Program-made: the position numbers and the translations under genes
In this document: in pieces, positions 49,701 through 64,000 of the stretch
How the letters are laid out: each line of letters begins with the position of its first letter
Numbering within the stretch: position 1 is the stretch's first letter
The notes under the pieces: generated by a model
The model's database searches: none
Told to the model about the DNA's origin: nothing
Seen by the model: the letters and a program-made list of their open reading frames with translations, nothing else
DNA from: Silurus meridionalis
Lineage: Eukaryota > Chordata > Actinopteri > Siluriformes > Siluridae
DNA: 64,000 bases
Assembly (NCBI RefSeq): GCF_014805685.1
Contig: NC_060892.1
Location: forward strand, 15,072,990-15,136,989
Direction: 5' to 3'

Positions 49701-52700
49701 CCAGGTTTTGTCTCAATCTAAATATGAAAGATGAATTTGCTCAAATAATTGCTTCCTTAACACTGGGTTTAATTAAGAATCTAAAACTTATATCTTTAAT
49801 CTGTTTCATTTCTACCTTGTCAGGCTTTATCACTGATGGAAACTCAAAGCTTGTGGGAAGTGCGCGTCTTCGGCAGATTCGAGTAAAAAAGGACACATGC
49901 AGAATTTCTAAATTTATGCAAGGTGCTGGTAATGATTGTCATGCACCATACTCTTGGGGTATAGAGGATATGGGCTTCTATGGTCCAGGTTGGAATCATT
50001 CAGTAGATGTAAACATTGCTAAGACTCTTTTAATTCCCTGGCAATACCAAACCCAATCCAAACTCAGAGGACACTCTATCTGGGGCAACATGGCTTTTTA
50101 CAGAGGCGGAGGATTTGTTATGGACCTGTGTCTTGACCCACAAGAAGCAAGCAGGTGACAGCTTTTTCAAAATGATTAAAGTACATTTTGTTTTATTCAT
50201 AATACTTTACATTCACAGGTTTCCCATAAGTAATTGTACATACTCCATTAGTTAACATTAATAAAATATGGCTTTTTCTCAAAGTTAAGATTGCACAGTA
50301 AGGATTTGTGTTCTTGTGAAGATACCAAAAAAAAATGTTTGTATTTTTTTTTTCACCTTTAAAAAAGAAACCTGATTCTTGAAGCACTACACATACAGAC
50401 ATGCATTTGCTGTTGCATTTAACCATTACTCTATGGTGGTCCAAGTGAATTGCAAGTGCTGAAGAGTCCAAATTTCCAGTAAAAGAGATGGACTGTGTGA
50501 CCTGCTTTATTTAAAATAAAATAAATAATTTCCATTCTCTCCTTTTTATAGCATGCTACAGTTCTTGTTTAACAACACATGGTTGGATGTATACACCCGG
50601 GCAATCTTTGTTGAGTTTACGGTATACAATGCAAATGTCAACCTCTTCTGCATTGTGACCCTGATGCTAGAAACCACAGCACTGGGTAAGGAAATGTTTC
50701 TAGCACAATATGTAAAACACAGAAGGTTTATAGATCTACATATTGTACAGTTTTCATGTTATTTCACAGGAGCGTTCCAGTTCAGCAGCGAGCTGCATAA
50801 TTTACGTCTTTATCAGACCACGGATGGCATTAACATTGTAGCCTCTGAGGTCATCTATTTCCTTTTCATTCTCTATTATATGTTTTTGCAGGTATGTTCC
50901 CTTTATAATACCAGCTGTATTTGTCAAAAGCCAATTGTCCAGCATTTACTAAAATTGTATAATATACTAAAACATTGTATATGTTTTTTTTAACAGATAA
51001 AAAGGATCAAGCAACAGAAAATGCAGTACTTCAGAAGCAAGCATAACCTTTTGGAATTGGCCATCATTCTTCTAAGTTTGGCTGCAGCAGGAGCAATCAT
51101 CAATAGGACAATACAGGGAGAGCGAGATCTGAAGTATTTTCAGCAGAACAAAGACAGGTAGGTGGGCATGGACAAATGGAGACATTTTTATATACAGTAC
51201 AAAATAAAAAAATATTTTTTTCTTTGTGCACTAGTTTTCCAAGCTTCTATGACACAGCTTCAGCAGACACAAGCCTGGGGTATATTCTGGCATTCCTGAT
51301 TCTGCTGGCCACCATAAAGATGTGGCACCTGATGCGCCTTAACACCAAACTGAACTTGATTACCTGCACACTGAAGCGAGCATGGAACGACATTTCCAGC
51401 TACATTGTGGTCCTAGTCATCATGATCCTAGCCTACTCCATTGTGGTGAGGATCCAGAAACCATAAGACAATAAATATAACAAAAATAATTGCCTTATAG
51501 ATCAGGGCTTCTAGAAAAGATGCTGAATGTTCTATGTAATCTGTGTTATGTGGGTTTCCTCAGACATTCTAAAATGTTGCTATACAGGAGAGAAGACCAA
51601 CTTCGAATATCTTGAATTTTGTCAACTTGATTTTGTGTTTTTTTATTATAAGTGTAACTTGCTTTTCATTTGTACTTATTTTGCTACTTTCCGTCTTGTT
51701 TTATTCTATTATTTTAGTTTATTTTTCTGGAATGAAGCATCATTACCTCACAACACAATTAGATCATTTTCAAACTGAAAACACGGCTGTTGTGCCACTT
51801 GACATTCCAGCGACAAGCTCAAACCCACAACTATGACCTTACCTTAAATATAAATGTGTAATAAAATTATACTGATTCTTTTTAAAACCATTTCTTTCTT
51901 AGAGCAATTTGCTGTTTGGTTGGATTCTGTACACATACAAGACTCTTCAAGATTCCATATCAGCTATTATAGCCTTACAGCTTGGCATATTTAATTACGA
52001 AGAGGTATGTGATGCTTTCATCAAGATTTACTGACTATAAGTTGAACAGCTGTTTACGTAATTGTTCACTATATCACATCTGTAGATCCTGGATTTGAAC
52101 CCAGTGCTTGGCGCATTCTTAATTCTCTCTTGTGTCATCTTCATGACATTCGTTGTGCTGAACCTTTTCATCGCAGTCATCCTTGAGGCGTTCAGTCACG
52201 AGCAAAAGCACTACAAGGTAATATGCAACATGCTGCTCATGGGGAAATGCAGTTCAAGTATGCAGGTATACTGGCAATGAGGCCCTGAGCAGGCGAACTC
52301 TAAGAATAAATGTTTTCCATCCCACAAGCTTTATCCAACCTAAATTTATTAAATGTATTAAAAACATCTCTAAAGGCATTCTTTAAGAAAAAAAGGGACG
52401 TGTGCATGTCGTATTCTGTTAATTGTTATATTGATTTGCGGAATTTAAACACATCTGCTCATTTCTAATACATTTGTTACATTCAGTTACATCCCCATTA
52501 CATACAAACTTGTATACAATTTGACTAGATCTGACATATGTGGATACCTTAATGAGTTGCACTTCCCACAAGCGCTTATGCCCACATCAATATTCTCACC
52601 TGGACACTGTGGGTTTGTATCCAAGAGCTTCTGCTCTAACCGTATATATACTGTCCTGTTGCACGTCATCTGCTCATGCTAAACTTTTTTTCAATGTACC

Positions 52701-52834
52701 AACTTGTCTGATAATGACTTTATAATCTTAATAATAAATTCTCTTAACCACAGCCATCCGAGGAGGAGGAAATAGTGGACCTGATGGTGTTTAAGATCTG
52801 CAAGATGTTCGGCGTCTCAGTTAAGAAGGAATGA
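37404..52834 (+). CDS. pkd1l2: Polycystin-1-like protein (PKD1L2 type)
   Basis: A large membrane receptor/channel-like polycystin. 36 exons: 37404-37740, 39010-39168, 39392-39583, 40205-40315, 40823-40866, 40969-41054, 41381-41489, 41722-41857, 41955-42239, 42328-42455, 42554-42706, 42844-42984, 43061-43201, 43297-43415, 44418-44535, 44777-44908, 45311-45536, 45617-45804, 46215-46445, 46543-46644, 46731-46909, 47274-47420, 47789-47988, 48111-48337, 48443-49033, 49113-49215, 49296-49436, 49519-49704, 49824-50154, 50552-50685, 50770-50891, 50997-51157, 51235-51445, 51903-52004, 52086-52217, 52754-52834. Total 2061 aa, frame open throughout. Order: signal peptide, C-type lectin domain (to about residue 165), SUEL-type galactose lectin domain (about 166-266), Thr/Ser-rich linker (about 397-420), REJ-like region, GPS ending CLCTHLTAFG (about 935-965), first membrane span, PLAT domain (about 1046-1160), then membrane spans with the polycystin extracellular domain (about 1580-1780) and a pore region ending VVLNLFIAVILEAF. 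Two lectin domains point to PKD1L2 rather than PKD1L3. Intron 15 appears to use a GC donor. Confidence 0.9.
40345..40680. mobile_element. Tc1/mariner-type repeat fragment
   Basis: Contains GGTAAAATAAGTATTGGGCA, TATATTTTTAAAGGTGCTAT and TTGGTAATGACAGCTTCAAG, in the order of a repeat common in fish genomes that I know from its consensus. It is truncated by a TTA microsatellite and lies in pkd1l2 intron 4. Confidence 0.5.
40686..40743. repeat. TTA microsatellite
   Basis: About nineteen TTA units with one TCA interruption, in pkd1l2 intron 4. Confidence 0.9.
43416..44417. other. pkd1l2 intron 14
   Basis: AT-rich intron. A short CCCTGCAATGGACTGGTGTC near 43820-43840 is a fragment of a common fish interspersed repeat. 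Nothing else is recognised. Confidence 0.5.
47500..47590 (+). repeat. SINE-like tail in pkd1l2 intron
   Basis: GTAATGTTTATGTGACAAAT followed by AAAGGC resembles the conserved 3' tail of a fish SINE/LINE pair. Only the tail is recognisable. Confidence 0.35.
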
Positions 52835-53390
52835 TGGAGACAATCCCAGCTTACCCCCTTATTTGCTGTTTATAATTATGCTGTTGTGTTTGTGTAGCTG
52901 TCAGATATGGACAAGTGTCTGATGGGACATTTCTGTCTTCAATTCCTACTTTAAAAAAAAGTTAATAAAGAAAAACCATTTATTACCGTTCATTTTGGAT
53001 TATACTGCTTTTTTTTTCTTCCTTGAAATACTTTTCAAGACTACAAATAGATGAAATACATTTCTTTGGGTATTATGTTTAATGAACACACTCTTTGCAA
53101 CATTATGCACATTTCTGTATGCATGTAGTGAACAAAAATGTGTAAATGTGTCTATTATTAATAAAATAGGAGATGGTGGACCTGATTTTGGGTGTTGTAC
53201 TTTACAGTGTGTACAGGAAACATGTGTATATTAATACAAAAACAAAAAAAAATCTTTTTAAGTGACTGCTCTTAAACACACAAACATTCTCAATCATAAG
53301 AGAGTTGAGATTTGAGTAAATCTGCATGAAAAGAAAGGAAACGTCTTTATTTTAGTCAAGATGGTGTCTGTCCATGTGAGAATTCCAAGT
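52835..53390. other. Convergent 3' ends of pkd1l2 and psmd7
   Basis: The two genes end tail to tail with 556 bp between stop codons. Plus-strand AATAAA at about 52963 and again near 53160 can serve pkd1l2. Minus-strand AATAAA (TTTATT at 53346-53351), about 40 nt past the psmd7 stop, can serve psmd7. If the distal pkd1l2 site is used, the 3' UTRs would come close without clear overlap. Confidence 0.6.
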
Positions 53391-57047
<3,657 letters not shown>

Positions 57048-57092
57048 TCAGAGAAAACGCTGCTGCTCGGCGGGGTGATGATGGTGCTTCTA

Positions 57093-57105
57093 CTTCCGCT
57101 TCCGG
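57093..57105 (-). promoter_or_regulatory. ETS-type tandem site, psmd7 promoter
   Basis: CTTCCGCTTCCGG holds two overlapping GGAA cores on the minus strand, about 120 bp upstream of the psmd7 ATG. Tandem ETS sites are usual in housekeeping promoters. Inferred from motif and position. Confidence 0.5.
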
Positions 57106-57364
57106 TATTTTTCTTCTTCTTTGGTTAAGAGTGGCACACAGCGTCATCCTGTGTTCTGGAATACACATTGCTTTTAAGTCAGGTGTAAGGACACATTTCC
57201 GCCACCGGTGGGCAGGTTTATTTCAGTCCACACAACAGGACAACTATGTGGCTATAATAGTAATAATAATATAGATGATCATTTTCTTTAGAGAGCCTCA
57301 TCAGTCTGTTCCCACAGAGGTGCAGCAGGAAACACGCAACCAGCTGTGGACCAACTGTGGACTA

Positions 57365-57585
57365 ACTGTGAGATGTGCTAGCTCAACGGTTAAGGCTCTA
57401 GGTTTCTCATCAAAATGTTGTAGGTTCAAGATCACTATCAAGATGCACTGTTGGGCCTTTAATCCTCTCTTCTCCAGGGTGCTGTATAATAATCTGACCC
57501 TGACCTCAGCTTCCTAATGAGCTGGGATATGCAAAGAAAGAATTTCACTGTATATGTGACACATAAAAGTGCATCAGTAAAATTG
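57365..57585 (+). repeat. tRNA-derived SINE (degenerate)
   Basis: GCTAGCTCAACGGTTAAGGC resembles an A box, and GTTGTAGGTTCAAGATC about 40 bases later resembles a B box. The body ends with AAAGAATTTCACTGTATATG and a GTGACACATAAA-like tail typical of fish SINEs. It is not a functional tRNA, since the acceptor stem cannot be formed. Confidence 0.6.
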
Positions 57586-57594
57586 AAGGTATTA

Positions 57595-57830
57595 CAATTT
57601 TAAAAGGTCCAAACCTGTTCCAGCATGACAATGCCCCTGTGAACCTAAGTGAGCTCCATGAAGACATGGTGCATTAATTTTGGACTGAGAGAATTCGAAT
57701 GTCAACAGAGCATTGACCTCAACTCCACTAAACACCTCTGTGTTCTCCTTTGTGAATCCAGACCTCCTCAACCAACATCATTGTCTGATCTCATTATAGC
57801 TCCTGTAGCTGAATAAGCACAGTTCAAATA
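57595..57830 (+). mobile_element. Tc1-like transposon-derived repeat (degenerate)
   Basis: AACCTGTTCCAGCATGACAA, GAGCTCCATGAAGACATGGT and TGACCTCAACTCCACTAAAC give decayed QHDNAPV, SMKTW and DLNST-like pieces. Frames are broken. Confidence 0.65.
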
Positions 57831-58104
57831 AAGAGAGAGTACACGAGAGAGAGAAAACAATTAAGCTCATACATATAAATAGTAGTATTCCAAAGCCTCA
57901 CAGCTAAAAAAAAAAAGTCCCAGGTTAAATCCTGAGCTCAAGTTACAGTTTGTGTGTGGTTTCCTCATGTCTCCCAAAGCATAGCTAAAGGTGGTGGTTT
58001 GGCTATAATAAATTACGTGTACACGAAAAGTCCATGTTTGTAGGTTACATTCACTCTGGGATTTATAATTTGATCTAGTTGTCTGATTATTTCTTTCTTT
58101 GTGC

Positions 58105-58205
58105 ATGGTAGCTTGCAATGGACTGGCAACCAATCCATCCTGGGCTCCTAACTCACATCCAGTGTTCCCAGGATAGGCTCTGGATACATTCCTCTACACA
58201 ATTTA
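58105..58205 (+). repeat. Interspersed repeat fragment
   Basis: GCAATGGACTGGCAACCAAT, followed by CCAGTGTTCCCAGGATAGGC and CTCTGGAT, matches a common fish repeat from the same group as the copy at 3945. Confidence 0.5.
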
Positions 58206-58612
58206 CCACTAAGACAAATATAATTAAATTGCTCATTTCTCATCCCACTATTATAAGAGTGGCTGAATTTATACTCAAAGTCAAATCCTCTGGAGACTGT
58301 TTCACTTTTCAAAGAATCTCCCTTCATCTATAAAACAGACAGAACACATGAACACATCTATGATAGAAGGGATTTGCTTGCACTAATGAAGGGGGTTTTC
58401 TGTGATGTCTTGTATATTTGAAAACGTTGTGCATTACATTTAAACTTTACCACCTTACTGTTCTGTACGGGCTTCCTGGATTCTTGCTTTAGATTTATGT
58501 ATATTTATTGATATACAGTAGGTTCTATATCAAGCCAACACCGATTTTCATGAAGCTGAGATTTACAAAGCTGCTTATCAGCTGTAACTCTTAAGTTACC
58601 AGTGTCTGGTTC

Positions 58613-58645
58613 ATTTTATTTATTTATTTATTTATTTATTTATTT
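58613..58645. repeat. TTTA microsatellite
   Basis: About eight TTTA units. Confidence 0.9.
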
Positions 58646-58790
58646 TGTGTGACTTTTATAGTGCAAGTGATAAAATCTGCACAAGCTTGTTTTTTTAGCT
58701 TAAACCTAGTAATGTAAGCAACAGAGCTGATAGAGGCATCATGTTTAACTGTAAGAGTTCTGTGGCTCAGTATTAGTCCCAATATACAAG

Positions 58791-58814
58791 TGTGTGTGTG
58801 TGTGTGTGTGTTTG

Positions 58815-58856
<42 letters not shown>
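58791..58856. repeat. TG/GA compound microsatellite
   Basis: TG repeats followed by about twenty GA units. Confidence 0.95.
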
Positions 58857-58858
<2 letters not shown>

Positions 58859-59169
58859 GTCAAATCAAACATTTTAATTTAAATGGACAATCTTAACTTA
58901 GTGTCTAATTAAATCTACAGAATACTACAGTTCAGGCCAAATGCTTGAATACACCTAGGCCAAAGACATTCAACATAATACCTAAGAGAACTATTCATTT
59001 CAGTTTTCATTTTTTTATATCAGATATTCAGTCTGTCAGAAATTAAGTTTTGAGTTAGTTAGTTTAAAACTACACAACTTGAAACTGTGTGTTACTAAAC
59101 TGTAACACAATGAACTGAACACACACTCGTTACTCATCTCAATCCACCACCCATATGATATTTAATCAT

Positions 59170-59566
59170 ATTATACTGTCTACATGCTGTTTTTTTGCAC
59201 CTCTAGACTGCTGCTACTGCTGTTTTTGCACTACATTGTGTTTATGTTTACAAATACTCTCTTGTTTATAGTCCTGTTTTGCACACTTCTGTATAATCAT
59301 AGCATTAAAATAGGTTTACTGGTTGGTGCTATTTTGTGTTTTGTGTATCTGTCCCACACTGTCTTGTGATGCACTTTATGTGGTGAGGACACTTACTTTA
59401 GTCCTTAACTCTGTGTCCTGATTTGTAACTTTATGTTGTGTGATGTAGCTCTATGTTGTTTAATGTAGCACCAGGGCTCTGGAGGAATGTTGTCTCATTT
59501 AACTGTGTATTGCGTCAGCTATATATGGTAGTAATGGCAATAAAAGCTTCTTGACTTGACTTGAAT
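59170..59566 (+). mobile_element. CR1/L2-type LINE or SINE 3' end
   Basis: Ends with GCGTCAGCTATATATGGTAG, AATGGCAATAAAAGCTTCTT and GACTTGACTTGA, the usual 3' tail of this fish retroelement group. No coding part is present, so it is a strongly 5'-truncated copy. Confidence 0.6.
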
Positions 59567-59569
59567 CAA

Positions 59570-60060
59570 ACTCTTGGGGTTGCCACAAGCTTCTCAGCAA
59601 TGCTATGCTGTAATTTCTTGCTCGTTCCTCCTGAAAGAGCTGGTGTAAATCACTGTGTTTTTCTGGGCCTCCTTGCTCAGACACGCTTTTCCAGTTCAAT
59701 CCACAAATATTCTGTGGAATTCAGGTTAGGGCTTTAATGGCCATGCCAATATTTTCACTTGTTGTCTGGAGGCCATTTTATAATTTCTAAAGTATGTTTG
59801 GGATCTTTGTCCTGCTGGAGGAAGTTGTGACCGAGTTTTAACATTTTGACTGATGTGGTAGTTTTGCCATCTATTTTCGTAAATGCACCAGTCCGTTTTC
59901 TCACAAAACCTCCTCACAGTTTGATGATGGTGCCACCCCCATACTTAACCTATGCTTGATCTGACAAAACAACACTCCTGAAGAAGTCTTTTTTTTTTAT
60001 TATTTAAAGCCGGGTTTGGTGGTAGAGGTTTCAACCTTGTGTGATAGCCCTCTTTTTATG
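59570..60060 (-). mobile_element. Tc1-like transposon fragment
   Basis: The plus strand reads GGGCTTTAATGGCCATGCCA, GTTTGGGATCTTTGTCCTGC, GATGGTGCCACCCCCATACT. These are antisense to the middle of a Tc1-like transposase gene. There are many frame breaks. Confidence 0.7.
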
Positions 60061-61039
60061 ATTGACAGTTTGTTGTGCTTCTAATTTTTTTTTTCATTTG
60101 CACATAATTGTTTTCACATATAGTCATAGTATATTTATTTGCTCCAAAGAAGAAACCGGACCTAATCAACTCCTAGTTATGATCAGTTAGAACCTTCAAA
60201 ACAACAATTCCCAAATACATTTATAGGATCTGTGTAATTAGATGGACAGGTTGATGTTTGTGAACAATGTGATATTGATGTATTACTAATATTATTATCT
60301 TTTCCCCTGTATTTTAGCTTTGAATGTGTAAAATGATGTAAAGTGTTTTTTTTGCACATGGAAACAGGACACAGTCTGATATAAAAAGCAACTGTAAACA
60401 ATTGTTACACTGGTTTATTGAATAAATTCTACATAAAGGGGTTTAATATAGTGAAATGACAGTAACAGCTAAACAATGTGAGATCTGTGAAATTCATCCG
60501 AGTTAAATAACCTGATCCTTTATATGAATCGGGATTCATGAATCCTTCTGTTCATTTACTCGGATCACTTGAGTCGTTGGTTAACTGGCTACTAACAACA
60601 ACATGCATAAATACAAATTGTTAATCACACTACTTAGTTGTTCTAAGTTGTTCTTAGAAAGTAACTGTAGCAACAAGTAGCTGACTGAGCTGTTCATGAA
60701 ACTTCCCGTATAATCGGAAATACAAGGGACTCAAAATCGCGGACCCTTAACGTGTCCTGGCTGATCCACCGGAACCGTGGGATTCAGCGGATCCGTCAGA
60801 CTCGTAGGGCGAAGCACATCAGCCGCATCCGAGAGACTTGTGAAGGAGATTCATGGGTCTAAGGATTCGGTGAATTCTAAGGAGCTAGTGAGTGCCCTCT
60901 AGTGGTATTCTATGGCAAAAGCAGGCAGAATCCCTACTAACTCAAGGGACTCGTGAGACTCGGATCCGTTCACTGAGTGATTCAGAAGGATTTGGATACG
61001 GATTCGGATTTCTCGTTTGTACTGCGTGCGCGCGCGCGA
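60061..61039. other. Upstream region of nfat5
   Basis: No exon seen. From about 60720 the sequence becomes GC-richer with many GACTCG/GATTCG words, for example near 60790 and 60950-61010. It leads into the CpG-rich nfat5 leader. Confidence 0.4.
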
Positions 61040-61162
61040 GTGTGTGAGGCGAGTTTGTCTCGTACGGCCCTCCCACCTGACACACTGCGCGTCGCCGAGG
61101 AGAAGCGCGCTCGCGCTGTGTCAGGTGGGAGGGGCTGCACGAGACAAACTCGCCTCACACAC
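61040..61162 (+). promoter_or_regulatory. Long hairpin in the nfat5 promoter or 5' leader
   Basis: About 50 bases from 61040 (GTGTGTGAGGCGAGTTTGTC) recur in reverse complement up to 61162 with only a few mismatches and small indels, around a loop of about 20 nt rich in CG. The structure ends 150 bp before the nfat5 ATG. If it lies in the transcript it would be a very stable 5' UTR stem; otherwise it is a palindromic promoter block. Confidence 0.85.
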
Positions 61163-61312
61163 ACTCCTCAGTCGGCTGAATTCGGAGCGCTGGCGACACA
61201 CCGACACTTTTATGAATGAGCGACAAAAACATTAAACTTTCTCCGCTCGCAACTTTCTATTCTCGCTGAAAGCCCGAGCAAACCCTCTTCCCCGGCCCAG
61301 AGAGGCACTGAG

Positions 61313-61385
61313 ATGCCCTCTGACTTCATCTCACTGTTCGGCACGGATCTCGACCTCACTTCCCCCAAGTCTCTTTACTCCAAAG
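61313..61385 (+). CDS. nfat5: NFAT5 (TonEBP), first coding exon only
   Basis: NFAT5 is the Rel-family transcription factor of the response to hypertonic stress. The exon reads [20 protein letters not shown] followed by LYSK and ends in phase 1 before GTAAC. This matches the N-terminus of the vertebrate NFAT5 isoform that begins [20 protein letters not shown]. The Rel domain and the glutamine-rich transactivation region lie beyond the window. PSMD7 and NFAT5 are both on human 16q22-q23, which supports the call. Confidence 0.85.
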
Positions 61386-61614
61386 GTAACTTTTTTCCGT
61401 TTTTCCATATCTTTTTATTTTCCGACTCTGGTTAGCCAACTTTCGTCACTTTTTCTTACTTTTGGCGCTTAATGTGTTTGTTTACATAAAATCGAAATAC
61501 GTGTTTTTTTTTCTTTGTGGTGACATCATGTATACATAATAAAGTAAACAAATAAATAGTCAAATAGAGCCGCTGAACGTTATGAATATAATAAAGTTGA
61601 ATGACAGTTTGTTT

Positions 61615-61770
61615 TCAGCGGCTGTTATTTCTGCCCCCCCTCCTCTCGCGCGCAGCGTCGCGTGGCTCGATTTGTTTGCGCACGAGGGGGCGGGGCCGTA
61701 GTTCTGGGGAGGCGGGGGTGGCGGCGTTACTGTGAGGCTGGGCGGGGCGGCTTGTTGCCAGGCAACAAAG
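61615..61770. promoter_or_regulatory. CpG-rich block with GC boxes
   Basis: GGGGGCGGGGCC and GGGCGGGGCGG (Sp1-type GC boxes) lie within a CpG-dense block in nfat5 intron 1, some 300 bp after the first coding exon. It could be part of a broad promoter or serve an alternative transcript. Confidence 0.5.
61752..61768. promoter_or_regulatory. Palindromic X-box (RFX-type site)
   Basis: TTGTTGCCAGGCAACAA is a perfect palindrome around one central base, with two GTTGCC half-sites as in RFX factor sites. Confidence 0.6.
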
Positions 61771-62994
61771 CCAGCCTTATTTCTTGTTCTTCTTGCACAC
61801 GACAAACAGCTTCTTTCCGTCAGAAAAAGAAAATAAAGAATATATATAAAGATCCTTGCTGACGTCACATACTGTCTCTTAAAATCTGTTTTTTCAATGC
61901 AAAAGAACTTACTCCACTGTTTACTCCTGCCTTAAGTGTACACTAGGTAATTGCACTTAAACTGAATTCATATGTAAACATTTATTTGGACTACATCCAA
62001 ATCGAAGTAGTACAGTGACCTTGTTTTTAATGACAAAGCACTCAGGCAATGGGCGAGAGTCAGAAGAAAACGCCTGGGGCAAGTGGGCCAGTTAATCCAG
62101 ATCTGGTTTTGCATTTACAATGGGCGTATTCACAACTTTTCTTTTTCTTTTAACATTACTTGTGATGTTGCAAACATTTTTACACGTCCACTAACCTTCG
62201 CAATTTGGTTTATATATCCAGCAACAGTGCAATAAAATGTTTTCTAAAGATCTGAGAATGTAAATGATGTTTCACACAGATTTAAACAGATATGCATAAG
62301 ATTTATATGAATTCAAGACAAACGTTATGAAGCAGCACCTGTTAAACAGACCTGTGGACTTAATTTAAGTTAGAGAGAGAGCTTGTTAGGAAGAACAGGT
62401 AAGCTTATGAGTGTAGATCATCTGTCAATCTTTATTAAAGTTGATGAACAAAATCACAGTCTAATTTTGCTGGTTCAGATCGCATTCCTGATGTTCAAAA
62501 CACATTTATTAGCAGAGCGGAGAAAAAAAACGGTCTGGAGTTCAGCAACTCTTGCTTTTCTTAATATGAACCAGCTTGGCCTCTGTAGCTGGTTTTCTGT
62601 TAAAGCTTATCCAATCACATGATCAGACTAACTACACTGCTAAAGGCGTTCAGCTCAGAAAGGGGTGAGTTTGATTAACGCTTTCAGGTCTGAATTTATT
62701 ACACGTTTTAGTTTAATACCCCCGGTGAAGAGCTTTGGGTTTTCTCAATATCATTTAAGATGATTGTGGAATTGCATGTCAAAGGCTCCAGGTTTTTTTA
62801 TATGGAATATATTATGTTAATTCATTGTGTTGCCATTTATATCCAGGTTGGAAATAATTTGGTCAGATGATCCAAGCAGGCAGTATATGGCCAAATGTTT
62901 ATGGTCAGCTGATCACTAATATGTTCCTTGTTTTACTTATTTGTAACATCCAAGCCTGATTTATCCCCTTTTACTGTTATAATACTCTCCACTT

Positions 62995-63370
62995 TCCTGC
63001 AAAGGCTGTCCACTAGATTTTATACTGTGACCATGGAGATTTGTGCTCATTCAGCATTAGTGAGATAAGACATTTGAGTTGGGTGAGGAGGTCGTTGCGG
63101 AAGTTGGCGTTCCAGTTCATCCAAAAAAGGTTAGTTGAGGTCAGAATAAATAAACCCTTGGGTTTATTCAGTCCAGTCTTAACAGACCATGTTTTTGCGG
63201 AGCTTATTTTTTGTAGAGGGGCATTGTCTTGCTGGAAGGGGTTTGGTTCCTGTGAAGGGAAACTGTAATGCTATGGGATTCTTAGACATTATTTAAATGT
63301 GTGTGGTTTCAACAGTTTGTGAAGGAGCACATAAATGATATGGTCAGGTTCACATACTTTTGGCCATAGA
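62995..63370 (-). mobile_element. Tc1-like transposon-derived repeat (degenerate)
   Basis: The plus strand reads GTTCCAGTTCATCCAAAAAA, GGGGCATTGTCTTGCTGGAA and CACATACTTTTGGCCATAGA, the antisense form of the repeat family seen at 8216. Confidence 0.6.
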
Positions 63371-64000
63371 GAATTTCATGTTTAATCTAATTTATAGGTA
63401 GGTCTTTGTTACTGGTTCTAGACAAAATCTTCTTAGTAATTTTGAACTATATATTTTATTACAATCTTTTATTTTTTTATTCCATCTTCTTGTCTCTGGT
63501 CTTTTTTTTATTTTATTTATTTTTAAACCCATTTCTCACCTCGATTTGTAAATTCCCACCCATCTATCAAAGGCTTCACATGCTTCCTCTGTAACATGTA
63601 AAGTCAAACAACTGCATCTTTTCAAACTGCCTAACACATTTGAATCCCAGCAATGGATATTTTACTCCGTAAATAATCATCAAGTCATGGCACAGTGTTT
63701 TGACTTGGCATTGAGATTACATGGGGAATAATCTCGTGGGTAATCCTCAGTGACGCCATCACGGGGTATTTAAAGCATGACTGAGCCAAAGCCTGATATT
63801 CAGTTAATAATGACCCCTATGTTCAATTTTCCATTCTGTCGATAATCTAGATATGTATTAAATAAGAAGGGTGTGATAAAATGGGTCCCTTCTAGCTCTT
63901 TGGCTCATAGTGTAGTAATGTTTGTGAATATTCCTGTCTACGCTGACCTTGCCAAGGCCCTACCCAAGTCATGACCAAACAAATACTTGCTCTGTCTTTC

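Larger units (their letters stand above)
61386..64000 (+). other. nfat5 intron 1 (open to the window end)
   Basis: No second nfat5 exon (expected SVYDLLPKELQL-like sequence) is visible. The first 400 bp are CpG-rich and contain GC boxes and an X-box. The rest is AT-rich, with a Tc1-derived repeat near 62995-63370. Confidence 0.6.

Noticed and set aside
57368..57440. tRNA gene
   Set aside because: A-box-like and B-box-like words exist, but no acceptor or anticodon stem can be drawn and a SINE body follows.
61560..61868. Minus-strand 102-aa frame over the CpG block
   Set aside because: Proline-rich translation of GC boxes without homology. CpG-rich DNA lacks stops by chance.

Overview
This is vertebrate nuclear DNA, almost certainly from a ray-finned (teleost) fish. 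It has spliced genes with GT-AG introns, long CA/TG, AT and GATA microsatellites, AT-rich introns, and fish-type interspersed repeats (Tc1/mariner remnants, CR1/L2 LINE tails ending in CTTGA repeats, hAT-type MITEs, tRNA-like SINE heads). A catfish-like ostariophysan is possible, but I cannot fix the species from sequence alone. All coordinates come from hand reading of splice sites and frame continuity. In the five genes with complete coding sequence, exon lengths sum to a multiple of three and phases match at every junction.

Layout. (1) 1-4308: no gene, repeats only. (2) swap70 on the minus strand (18153 down to 4309), 12 coding exons, 588 aa; its intron 4 carries a nest of transposons. (3) A wee1-type kinase gene on the minus strand (24951 down to 20835), 10 coding exons, 521 aa, with an open frame but both catalytic aspartates replaced by asparagine. 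(4) znf143 on the minus strand (35831 down to 26133), 18 coding exons as assembled, 679 aa. A nearly identical 1.97-kb tandem duplication repeats three in-frame exons that encode the N-terminal activation repeats. (5) A polycystin-1-like gene (pkd1l2 type) on the plus strand (37404-52834), 36 coding exons, 2061 aa. (6) psmd7 (proteasome lid subunit Rpn8) on the minus strand (56972 down to 53391), 7 exons, 330 aa, convergent with pkd1l2. (7) The first coding exon of nfat5 on the plus strand (61313-61385), preceded by a long hairpin; the rest of the gene lies beyond the window.

The genes are not an operon and share no pathway. The SWAP70-WEE1-ZNF143 block corresponds to human 11p15, while PKD1L2, PSMD7 and NFAT5 map to human 16q22-q23, so the znf143/pkd1l2 interval (35832-37403) joins two blocks that are separate in human. 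The most notable items are the predicted Wee1 pseudokinase, the in-frame exon-triplet duplication in znf143, the nfat5 leader hairpin, a 1.04-kb palindromic element built of 21-bp repeats in opposite orientation, a miRNA-like hairpin in a znf143 intron, and TG microsatellites that form the 3' splice-site tracts of several exons.
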